Assembly (NCBI RefSeq): GCF_001625305.1
Contig: NW_017804409.1
Coordinates: 1,555,564-1,619,563 of the forward strand
From: Branchiostoma belcheri
Lineage: Eukaryota > Chordata > Leptocardii > Amphioxiformes > Branchiostomatidae
DNA length: 64,000 nucleotides
Direction: 5' to 3'
Shown in pieces: positions 1 through 10,606 of the stretch. The stretch's first letter is position 1, and each line of letters starts with the position of its first letter. The notes under the pieces are model-generated. The model had not been told where the DNA came from. It saw only the letters and a list, made by a program, of their open reading frames with translations, and ran no database searches. The translations under genes were made by a program, and so were the position numbers.

Positions 1-1480
1 ACCAAGTTTGTGAGCTACTAGAACTCTGCTTAGGATGCACATACTTTACCTACAAAGGACAGTTCTACCACAAATGCACGGCTGTGCTATGGGATCACCA
101 GTCTCACCAATTGTTGTAAACCTGTACATGGAGAAGTTTGAAAACAAAGCCCTCAGCACTTTCAATGACACTCCCCCGGCCAACTGGTTTCGATATGTAG
201 ATGACACTTGGTGCAGATTGAAAAAGAGGGTAGCTGCTGATTTCTTTGACCACATCAACCAGATAGATGACAACATCAAGTTCACACAGGAGCCAAGTCA
301 TGGCAACATGCTCCCTTTCCTAGACACCAAAACTATCGTAGAGGAAGATGGTAACCTTCGTTTCGAAGTGTACAGGAAACCAACCCACACTGATCAGTAC
401 CTGGCCTTTGATTCCCACCACCCTTTGGAACACAAACTAGCAGTGATCAAAACTCTCTTCCATCGTGCAGACAACATTATCACTTCAGACCAAGCCAAAA
501 CGGACGAACATAGACACCTCCGAGGTGCCCTGGCTAAATGTGGCTACCAAAACTGGACTTTCAACAAAGCGGTCAAACCTTCAGATCAGTCTAAGAAAAC
601 CCAGAAGTGCAAACCATTGACCAACAAAAACAAGGCCAACATCACTATTCCGTATGTCCAACGAGTATCTGAGAAACTCCGACGGATCTTCCAAAACTTC
701 AACATAGCCACTAACTTCAAACCTCACTCAACCCTCAGACAAAGACTGGTACACCCTAAGGACCGACCTCACAAAGGTACCAAGGCGAATGTTATTTACA
801 GACTCAAATGTGAGGAGCCCAATTGTAACAACACCTACATCGGAGAGACAAGTCGCTCAAAGTAAGATACAAAGAACATTGCCGACCTAGTGCCAACGGC
901 TACTCCTCAGCTATTTTCCACCACCTACAACAGAACCAGGGTCACTCTTTCAAACTCGAGTCCACGGATATCTTAGACCGCGAAACACGCTGGTGGGAAC
1001 GGGGTGTTAAAGAGGCAATATATGAAAGAATGTACAACCCCACCCTCAACAGGGAAGGGGGGCTACGAGTCGATCTTTCCGGCACTTGGGATTTGGCACT
1101 CCCAGCCCCGAGGACAGACAACACTTAAGCTCCTGTTCTGTATAACAGGAGCTGTCAGACTAATTTGCATCATTTTGTCTTGACTTGTCTTTTGTTCCTT
1201 TTTCGACTTCCAAAAATTTGTCTTCACTTTATTTGCATATCAATCAACAGGTTGTACTTATAAACCTGCTTTCCCCTCTGGTCTCTCAGTCACTGACGAA
1301 AGCTAGTGGATACCAGCTGAAACGTCTGACGTTTTCAAAATCATATCCAGTTGCTTGAGTAACAGCTAGCGTAGTAGTAGAAGTTTTTCCAAAGTAGTTT
1401 CTGTCTACTATTATTGTATTGTACCGAATAGTGTCTTTGACTGTGAAAGTAATTAGCCTTCGGGTATGATTTTGCAAATA
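1..1480 (+). mobile_element. Penelope-like retroelement, broken 3' part (RT and GIY-YIG endonuclease)
   Basis: The reverse transcriptase palm is recognisable by MGSPVSPIVVNLYME and RYVDDTW (about 190-215), followed by LPFLDT and VYRKPTHTDQYL. The C-terminal part has TYIGETSRS, RYKEH and LNREGG, the GIY-YIG endonuclease typical of Penelope-like elements, with a stop at 1126-1128. At least two frameshifts break it, near 70 and near 850. The left part of the element lies outside the window. The tail carries a hairpin (1131-1152) and a hammerhead-like motif at 1289-1330. The copy is downstream of the receptor gene and in the opposite orientation. Confidence 0.85.
1289..1330 (+). ncRNA. Hammerhead-ribozyme-like motif in Penelope terminal repeat
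   Basis: Core CTGACGA (1293-1299), stem II arms AGCT at 1301-1304 and 1315-1318 extendable by two pairs, then GAA and ACGT (1322-1325), with a predicted cleavage after C1326. Stem I is GTCA (1289-1292) with TGAC (1327-1330). ACGT is self-complementary, so stem III could only form between two molecules, as reported for Penelope-type hammerheads that act as dimers. Confidence 0.6.
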
Positions 1481-1657
1481 ACGATTATCTGATTACATAG
1501 CTTGAAATTACTGCTATGTTCTGGTAATGTTGCTGTTTAAATAAGACCTCGCGATTGATGAATGAACATATATAGTTTGAATTTGAGTTCATCGTAATGT
1601 TAGAAACTGCTTAATTTGGCGCCATGCAAATGGAATACTCCAGGCCGCTGTTTGTTT

Positions 1658-2025
1658 GGCCATGTTGATTTGATTATATGGATGACATCCTCTGGGAACC
1701 CCAAAACTGATGCGAGCGTGCGAATAAAGAAAAGTTTGGTCCCAAAAAAGTTTCTTTCATTATGACATCTACCTGGTTTTAAAGGTTGAACAAATGACAC
1801 GCAGAGTATATGGTTTGGCGAAAATCTAGTCTTCAAATTCATTTCTTTACATTTTTGGCATTCTACGACATTGGTATCGCTTTTCCAATGTCTTTTTTTT
1901 AAATCTACGGTATATATTTGCTCAGTTTGCAAATGTTTTCTACGATTTACAGTATTTTTGTTTGGAAAACGGCCGAAAATTCATGCGCGCGCGGATGTCA
2001 TCCATACAATCAAATAAACATGGCC
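1658..2025. mobile_element. Harbinger-like MITE, family 3
   Basis: The ends are inverted repeats, GGCCATGTTGATTTGATTAT on the left and its complement on the right (CAAATAAACATGGCC), each followed inward by GGATGACATCC. There is no coding capacity. Other copies lie at 18967, 24408, 42918 (truncated) and 63980. Confidence 0.75.
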
Positions 2026-2269
2026 TTATATGGGAGAAACTGCTGCAGTAAAGTTCTGATAATGTCGACTATTTCAATGTGTGACGTTTGCTGGAAGTGT
2101 CTAGCTTGATGCACTTAAATCTACCACAATCAATCATTACGCACCGGATTTGAGTGCACCGTAATGCTAGTTTGACGCCATAAAAATCGAATATTCCAGG
2201 CCCCAGTAAGTGTTAACAGATATGCCATTGGCAAACACCCAGGTTTGCTGAAAGAGCGTAGCGTATTAC

Positions 2270-2735
2270 AGTTACATGTACTTTCATTATCATCATGTCA
2301 TCATGAAACTTATCAAACTAGCAACAAAAATTATTCTTCTCAACAACAAAGGACATTTTGAACACAGATTATGTAAATATTGTAACTTGAACAAAATAGA
2401 AGACGAACGCCATTTTGTAACAGAATGTGAATTGTATAGCAAAGAGAGAAATGAACTGTATATGTTTGTACAACACCTATTCGCCTATTTCACGCACTTA
2501 AGTACTGTAGAAAAAATCATATTCCTTATGCGACTAGACAAACCACCCATCGAAAAACAGATCTGTACGTTTATTTCTGCAATAACTGAAAAGCGAGAAG
2601 TTGAATTTATATAACGATAGTCAGTTAATTTTGCATCTGTTAACCGTGTCCATTCATCTTGTTTTGTTGTGACCTGTACTTAGCCAAGTGTGGCAGAAAT
2701 GTGCAATAAAGGTCTTCATTCATTCATTTTAAAGA
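2270..2735 (+). mobile_element. Non-LTR retrotransposon 3' end
   Basis: An ORF at 2276-2614 codes the end of a LINE ORF2, with the zinc-knuckle pattern CKYCNLNKIEDERHFVTEC (C-x2-C-x9-H-x4-C) and following YSKERNELY. A short 3' UTR ends in ATTC repeats at 2716-2730, the kind of simple-repeat tail used by CR1/L2-type elements. It is heavily 5' truncated. Confidence 0.65.
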
Positions 2736-2739
2736 AATT

Positions 2740-3210
2740 CCTTTATTTTCATAGAAAGAAAATGTGTGGCTAACACTTAAATGATAACATTTCAATCATA
2801 TTGCGGAGTAATTCACAGCAGCATCCTATTAAGTTCTTGTATAGTCTTCAAATGATACCTTCCTTAAATGTACGTAATCTAGCTACCAGAGCTCATTTTA
2901 CTTTATCAACAACTACTAAGAGTAAGCTCTGAATTATACCCGACTAAAAACAATTTCGTCTGAAGCACACTGTAGTTAGATCAAGGATAAATTGTTACCA
3001 ATTTGTGTTTGGTGCTGACTTACTTTTAGAGATATTGCTTACGACATAATCTTCTTGACAAAGAGTTTCAATATAGCTGATTGAAAGATCAATTCTAGAA
3101 GCAGGTAATACATAAAAACAGGGCAAGTTTAAAGCAGCATAAAATTGCAATAAAAACATGCACTATGATCAAAATAGGTTTGTACAGTTAAGATTAATTT
3201 CCACCCCGTG
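2740..3210. other. Intergenic AT-rich sequence
   Basis: I see no gene, RNA or clear repeat here. It lies downstream of the receptor's stop codon. Confidence 0.5.
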
Positions 3211-3216
3211 TGCTTA

Positions 3217-3553
3217 AAGCCCCGGTCACACATTAATGGATATGCCCCTCAGAAGACTAGCCGAACGTCCGCCAATCATGGTTAGGCCAAATTTGGGGCA
3301 AAGTCGGTGTTCGCCTGGGGGCGGCTACTGTTTGGCAATTGCTTCTTCCTGGGGGTTGGACGGGAGTTCTGACCATGGTTGGCTGGTGTTCGGCTAGTTT
3401 GGGAGTAAGTCAGCAGTGTTCAGAGCGCGTTCATCAGTCAAATTTGACTCACATTTAACTCAAATTGGATTCATATATGGAGGTAGGTGTGACATAAATC
3501 TGGTGTTAGGGAACAGATTCGGGGGAAGATTGTGAATGTGTGACGGGGGCTTA
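3217..3553. mobile_element. Non-autonomous DNA transposon with GCCCCGGTCACACATT ends
   Basis: The left end AAGCCCCGGTCACACATTAA matches the inverse of the right end GAATGTGTGACGGGGGCTTAA. The 337-bp interior is G-rich and has no ORF. A related, diverged copy in reverse orientation is at about 44385-44610. Confidence 0.6.
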
Positions 3554-3929
3554 AATTCAACATATAATGTATACACTGGATTCCAGTTGGGGGAATTTAT
3601 GGGGAGGTTATAAGGCACGGGATTAGCATTTAATCTCTTTTTTTAATGCATTCCCCAACGTTTTTTTTTAAATTCAATTGACTTAGTAAAATTTCATTGA
3701 TATACAGTTGTAGTTCTCTCTAACATTAACAAGCTTGACTTTAAGCAATGTGAAAGATTTAATGCTTTTCAACATTTTCCTTCAGGAAAACAACTTATAT
3801 TCATAAATGGCCATAAATGTACAAATGCCATCAAATTTAAGAAGACTGATTTACAAATTAAATTTCAAAATTTGCAAATAGTAGTAACGTTATGATGATA
3901 AGGTTGGTGAATTATTGAATGTCAAAGTT

Positions 3930-4060
3930 TATTCTTAACCACTTGTTTAACATGAGTTGACGTTTTAATGACCGTCTGTCATCTTCATCACGGCTTCATC
4001 AGTGTACAGCTAACCTGTCAGTATAGCCCTGATGAAGAAGACAGACGGTCAAGTGGTGCC
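3930..4060. repeat. Penelope-like terminal foldback fragment
   Basis: The arms GACCGTCTGTCATCTTCATC (3970 on) and its complement (to 4050) enclose CTGATGAAGAAGACAG-type sequence seen at other Penelope ends in this window. There is no coding part. Confidence 0.45.
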
Positions 4061-4205
4061 TTAATTTGTATTACATTTGTGTACTTGTATTTGTGTACAT
4101 CTGTGTTTTATGAATTCAGGAAAAAATAGATTAGATTTGTTATCTAATCTAATGGATATCTAATAAAACAAAAAAACAAACAAGCGGTTGTAAATTAAAG
4201 AACTT

Positions 4206-4683
4206 TACTATTCTACTAAATCTGAAGACGTTTTCAACTGCAGATATACACGTAGTAGAATAGTAAATCTTCAGATTTAGTAGAACAGTAGAATAGTAAA
4301 TCTTCTGATTTAGTAGAACAGTAGAATAGTAAATCTTCAGATTTAGTAGAACAGTAGAATAGTAAATCTGAAGATTTAGTAGAACAGTAGAATAGTAAAT
4401 CTGAAGATTTAGTAGAACTTATATACAATTCTACTAAATCTGAAGATTTACTAATCTACTAAATCTGAAGATTTACTAATCTACTAAATCTGAAGATTTA
4501 CTAATCTACTAAATCTGAAAATTTACTATTCTACTAAATCTGAATTTTTACTATTCTTACTATATATGAAGATTTACTATTCTGCTAAATCTACGCCTGA
4601 AAGTTTATTATTTAACTAAATCTTCCGATTTACTATTCTACTAAATCTTCAGATTTACTATTCTGCTAAATCTGAAGATATTT
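4206..4683. repeat. Tandem array of a self-complementary 24-33-bp unit
   Basis: Repeats of TCTACTAAATCTGAAGATTTACTA occur in both orientations, so the array can fold on itself. It lies directly after the receptor stop codon and probably in the 3' UTR. Confidence 0.8.
4604..4609 (-). promoter_or_regulatory. Candidate polyadenylation signal AATAAA
   Basis: AATAAA on the minus strand about 100 bases after the stop codon. It lies in the TCTACTAAATC repeat array, which would then form part of the 3' UTR. AT-rich repeats make chance matches likely. Confidence 0.3.
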
Positions 4684-4705
4684 TGAACTACGTTAAATTG
4701 GTGTT

Positions 4706-4932
4706 CTATGCCGAGGAAGATTCACCAATGTTTGACATTGTAACTACGTCAGTGCCGGAGCTGTAGAGAGCGTTGTCGAAACCCACGGCTCCTCCACTGT
4801 CCATGTTCTTCAGAAGGGGAGGGGAGCCCGCCCTCCTCCGAAGGACAAACCAACCGACGGCAATCACCAACGCAATGATGACCACAACAGCCAGCAGGAT
4901 TGCCACAGTGGATCCGGTGTCCAGACCTCCAC
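4706..4932 (-). CDS. Terminal exon: transmembrane helix and cytoplasmic tail with FxNxxY-like motif
   Basis: Entered in phase 1 after TTACAG, ends at TAG 4706-4708. After GGGLDTGS comes a hydrophobic stretch of about 23 residues ([23 protein letters not shown]), then RRR as stop-transfer, so type I topology. The tail of about 40 residues has PPLL, which could act as a dileucine signal, and GFDNALY. That motif resembles the FxNxxY endocytic signal of mannose receptor tails (FENTLY in MRC1). The tail is rich in Ser and Thr. This exon's acceptor and first 20 bases are repeated twice upstream (5101 and 5266). Confidence 0.9.
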
Positions 4933-7900
4933 CTGTAAGAAAGAAAAGCATACAGGCTTAGAAATTGGACCTGTCTATGTCGATGAAGTACATTGTGTTA
5001 ACGCCTAGTAAAGATACAGATCACATCAGTATCATATCCGACAAAAGATCTTTAGATCGTGCATAACAAGTAACTTGACATTTTTGTGTCCAGACCTCCA
5101 CCTGTAAGAAAGAAAAGGCATGTGCAGACTTACAATTTGGACCTGTTAACATGTCGTTGGTGTACATTGTGTTAACGCCTAGTAAAGATACAGATCATAT
5201 CAGTATCACTCCCAACAAAAGATCTTTAGATCATGCAAGTTGGCATTTTTGTGTCCAGACCTTCACCTGTAAGAAAGAAAAGCCACACAGACTTAGAAGT
5301 TGGACCCACCACCATTAAGCTGGTGTACCCAGAGGTTCTCGCGATCGGTTTGAATCCTGTCATTTCACTGACCTTGTGTGGGGAAAAGGCACCTTTGTAC
5401 GACTTTCCTCTCTTCAATTAGATGTAAATGGGTAACTGACTTCAGTTGGGGAGGTTCAAGGCAGTGGAAGGAGAGGGTTCGGCTCCACCTTCCAAAACGG
5501 TGCACTCGACACAATGGATTAACAGCCTATCGTATCGTTTGGGGCTATCATAGGATGCCAAGGCCTATTTTTATTTTTTTATCTTTTTTCGCCCTGTTGC
5601 TTCATATTTTTTCTGAAAAAAGTCGTGAACCAACAAATCAAATTGGTGTGGACTTAATAAGCTTATGATAAACAAAATGTTCCCTACCATTTTGCTTCTG
5701 AGGTGAGGCGTTGCCGCTGCCGGTGTAGACGACAGGCGGACGCTGTGACCCGGTGACAGGCCTGACCGGGGTGGGGGTGCGGGTCTGGGGCCGCTGGGTG
5801 CTCTGTGTGCTCGGGGTTCTGGTGGTCGCTGTGTTCGCTGTAGACGTGGTTCCTGATGTGGGGAAGACTGGGTTCCCGTCTGGGACTGTAGTAGATAATA
5901 ATTAGTTATAAAGATTAGGCATGATTTTTTTAACATCATTTCCCCCCGAACTGGGGGTTAGTTGTGCTTGCACGAAGTACAAGTCTTTTTGTTGAAGCAA
6001 GATTTTACGGCTGGATGCCCTTCCTAACACCAACCCAAACCCTAGTAGGACCCAGGAACCCTCTAACTGAGGGGGGAATAAGTGTTTTTCCCAAGGGTAC
6101 AACGTCTGGGTGCAAGTTTGGACATGTCTGGGTCCAGTCCCTGGGGATTGAACCTGGGTCCCCTTGCTTGACAGTCGGATGTTCTATCCACTACACCACA
6201 CAGACGCCACATAATAAAATATACTAAGTTTAAAAATATACAAAATAAACTAACTAAAAAGTTTGATTTAACTAGCTATTTTGTTTTGCATACTAATAAT
6301 GGTTCATTGCAGGTTTGGACCCAATAATTCTAATGGCAAAATTTACAGTTTATTACACATGATGAATACAAGAAATCAGAGATTCAGAATTCTGGAAGTT
6401 ATGCACTCCTAGGCCTCCTGAATTCCCTCTAATCTACTTCTAATTGCTGCTGGCTGCTGGCCAAATTTTGAGACATTTGACCTTCTGTCCTAAGTGGATA
6501 GAAAAAGCTTTTTGCCTGGTGTGCCACAAGGCATAGGAGAGTCTAAGTGTCTAAGTCTGATGTAAGTAAGTTGCCTTAAGCATATTCACATTTATCGCTA
6601 TGCTAAACAATAGGTATCAGCAGATTATTAAGTAGTGTTTTTGGTAAAGCTTTAATGTTTGATACATCAACTATCAAGAAAAACACTTTTGCATGATGGA
6701 TGCATGTGAGATGTGTGTTCAACTTGCAACTTAGGCCACACTGACTTAATTTTATGGATGACATCCTCTGAAGACCCTCAAACTAATGCGCGCGGGCAAA
6801 TAAAAAAAAATTCCGGCCAAAAATAAAAATGCTACTAAACCACAGCAATAGAAAGCTACTATTGTGAATTTGCGGCAGTACATAGCGACGTATACGACAC
6901 ATGCTGGCTTTTTGCGGAATGCATGAATCGGTACTGTACGTATGTACTGAGTTCTTGAGTCATGGAGCTTCGGTAGCTTGGGTGCCCGGCTCCCTATTGT
7001 CGCTAACTACTAGTACCATGGACTACCCAGGCTATAGAGCCAGGCCAGAGCCTCGGTGGACGTGATCTTTGTTTTGAGAACTGGCGAAAATCAATGAGCG
7101 CATGGATGTCATCCATAAAATTAGGTCGGTGTGGCCTTATACATAGAGACCAAAGAAAAAATAGCGACAACTTATGACGCTTACTTATAGGGGTCTTGCA
7201 GACGTATCCCCTCTGTGCATAGCACTCCTTGTCGTTCCACTTGCCGTCCCTGTACATCTCCACACAGTTCTCAGGCTCGATGGTTGTGTCTTGTGGGTCG
7301 TTGTTGTTATTGTTGTTGGGCTCGTCCTTCGCCCAGTTGGTGTAGCCAATGGGGGATCCATCGTACCAGACAAATGACTCTATATGATTGCCAAATAAAA
7401 AAGGATCCAATTTCAAGACAATGAAAATGCAGATGGTAGAACATACATTGCAAGACAGAAAATTATGTTTACACTAACTCTATTAATGTAGTATTCTATG
7501 TTACAGTTTATTCATATTGAAAACAAGTCAAGAGCAAAAATATACCATAATTTAGTACCAACAGACTTTTCTCAAATTTTCTCAATGTTGAAAAGAGCAG
7601 GTCCCCAGTCGTTCCTGACATGAGTGGTTCAAGCATTACGGTCTTGTCTCATTCTAGAAGACTCTGTTAGTTTGATATTCATATCGAAAACAAGAGCAAA
7701 AAAGTACCAAAATTTAGTACCAACAGACTTTTAGCGATTTTCTTAATGACAAAAAGAGCAGGGGTCCTTCCCCACATGAGTGGTTCAAATATTACGGTCT
7801 GGTCTCAGGTTTGACATTGTTAAATAGGTGATATAGTCACAGTCTTTTTTATCTATTTGTACCTACTTAGATGTTTTATTTTAGATGTGTTTGTGTAATG

Positions 7901-10574
7901 TTGTGTGTCTGTGCTATGGGCCATTGAGCCTGAAATAAACAATAAATAAATAAATAAATAAAAGTTATGTCAATCCTTCCACATACATAGTAAATGTTTG
8001 AATAAATCAGTGTGGCTTACGGAATCTATCTTTGTACATCCCGATCCAGACGTTGGCCTTCGGCTGACGGTGGACATATCCGCGAACCTCTGTCTCGTCA
8101 TGTATACTTGCCAACTGTCCTCCCCTGTTCAGGCACTCAAACACAGCCTCATACCAGGTAACCTGACAAAACACAGCATAAGTATTTTCACACACATGTA
8201 CCACGTAGATTTCATAATGAAGGCAACTTTTTTGCCACCTTTTTTCATCAAATTTGGAGTTCTCAGAAGACGTTATATAAATACTAGGATTATAATCCGA
8301 TCAACAACGGCTTTACGTATCTGGCCCATCCCTCTGTACACACCTGTTTTGCTGGGTCCTCTCCTTTCTCGATGTAGAAACAGTTGGACCCGATGGAGAA
8401 CCAGGACACGTCAGGGCAGTGGCCAGGAACAGGGTAAGGAGTGGGTGGTGGGATGTCTGTTCAAGAAAATATGAACCGAGTTAATGCATTCATCTTACGC
8501 CTTTGATGTACGTTCGATGGCTGTGTGACATTCCAGGTGTATCAATGATGAAACATTTGTGCCATCGTCTGCGTTCTACTTTGAGTGAGCTACCGGTAGA
8601 AAATGTTTCTTACATTACATACAGCACTTCAAAAAGACCTCAAAGTCATACATGTACATACACAAACATGTACATGTACTGAGACTTCACAGAAATTTCA
8701 ACAAAACACAGCTGCATTGTGTAAATGTTTTGCGAGGTACAAAATGTACATTCAAGTATGTCACTGATCAACAGTTAACTTCCATACATCAACTAGAAAT
8801 TTCTGTTCTTTTATTTGACATAATTCCTTCATAACTTCTAGTTATACCACTTATTCATTATTATGCATGCTATTACATACATGTAATATTATCTTATCAG
8901 GCATAATCATCTCCAGTCAAACGTTCTGAGGAAGGTGACAGGCATCAAAGCGTGAGCATGATAAGAGAGATTACTGGTTATGAAAAAAGGAAATCCCAAT
9001 ATCCCAATAATATTCTACCGATTTAAGCATAATCAAAATATTCTCGTAAATATGAGAATAATGTAAAAAGTGTACCGGATGTGGTTTTGCAGAGGTAGGG
9101 TAGCTTGGTTTCACAGTTGATGTCGTCCCATCTCCCGTCATACTCCAGTGCCACACAGCCCTCCCCGGCTCCCCTGCTGGGCTCGTTCTCCCCCCACCTG
9201 GTGTACATGACCGGCCACCTGTCATCCCAACGGTACACACCAGGACTCTGGGAAAACAACGGTAACCATACCAACAACATTACAGATAGTTATTCTGTAG
9301 GCCACACCAATTTAATTTCTTGGTTAACGGATTCGCCCGCTTTTTTCTGATTTGCAAAAAAAAAAAAAATTCAGAATCAGCTGCAAAATGCTCATATTTT
9401 GCCCTGAACAGTTGAAAACAGTCCTTTTCTTCCTAGTTGTTATCAATGGAGTGGTATCATTAAAAGTTCGAAATTCATTTTGTTTAAATATTGAACCTTT
9501 GACTTCATGGCTCCTATCGTACCATTTTGGGCCATAATAGGATGCATAGGCCTGTTTTTATTTTTATTTATTTTTTTGCCTGCCCGCTCCATTATTTTTC
9601 TAGATAAATCCGTTAACCAAGAAATTAAATTGGTGTGGCCTAAGCATAATTTTTTTCAACCTTCATCCAGCAGGTTTTTTTAACAGATTTTCAAATTTAT
9701 CATCTGCACATAGGGTGCCAAGGCTCTCATGCATTGCAATGGTGAAAAAAGAATTTCAATATTATATTGAAATTCTTTGACAAGGTTGTTAGTAAGTATT
9801 CAAATAAGACAAGGGCTGCAGAGTGCTTAGACCCTGAGGACAGATGTCATACATTCTGTACCATATTTTGTACAGTCAAGTACTATTATTAGACCATTGG
9901 GGAACCAGTTCTCTCCACAGAGAAGGTGGAGAAAGCCATCCAAGTAAAGTAAATTTTATTACAAAATGACACAGCAATATGACCAAGGTTGGAAAATTCT
10001 AATATTACTACGTATACTTTGTGCATTTTTTCTCAAATAGAGGCAAATGAGAGCTGCAGCTCACATCTTGATCTGAGAGGCCGATCCAGGCCTTCCCCTT
10101 GACGGCAGCCTTGAGGAAGTTCTCCTCGTAGATGTCCACCACGCTGGCGAGGCGGGACCTCGTGGAGCGGCAGCCCTCCCGCGCCTGGTCCCACGTCTCC
10201 ATGGGACTCCGGAACAGGCTGTAGCAGCCGTTACGCCACGACACGAACCCGGGGATCGTGCAGGGGGTGACGGGAGTCTGGGTCGCTACAGTTTCTGTGG
10301 GAAAAAAAATATTTTGTAAATTTCAATGCCCCTGCAGTTCCTGAGCAACCTGCTAGGGGGCCAAACTCGTGTCACGTGTTCACTGGTGCAAGACCTACAA
10401 AATTTGATGACCCTAGCCTGTCCAGATGTTGAGATATCAAAACTGGAATTTCCACTACAGTACCACAACAAGCTGCCAGGGGGCCCAAAATCTAATCATT
10501 TTGAGGTCTCATCAAGACCTACCCACCTACCAAATACAAAGACAATCCATTGAAGTCTTCTCAAGTTATCGTGT

Positions 10575-10606
<32 letters not shown>

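Larger units (their letters stand above)
4917..5283. repeat. Three tandem copies of about 165 bp including a splice acceptor
   Basis: Each copy contains GTGTCCAGACCTCCACCTG followed by TAAGAAAGAAAAG, and the first two go on to GTGTTAACGCCTAGTAAAG and AAAGATCTTTAGATC. The copies start at 4919, 5087 and 5251. They duplicate the acceptor of the terminal exon. Confidence 0.85.

Noticed and set aside
5226-5417. 63-codon ORF on the minus strand as an independent small protein
   Set aside because: Its N-terminal half is unsupported intron; only the part after the duplicated acceptor (5266) has a possible role.
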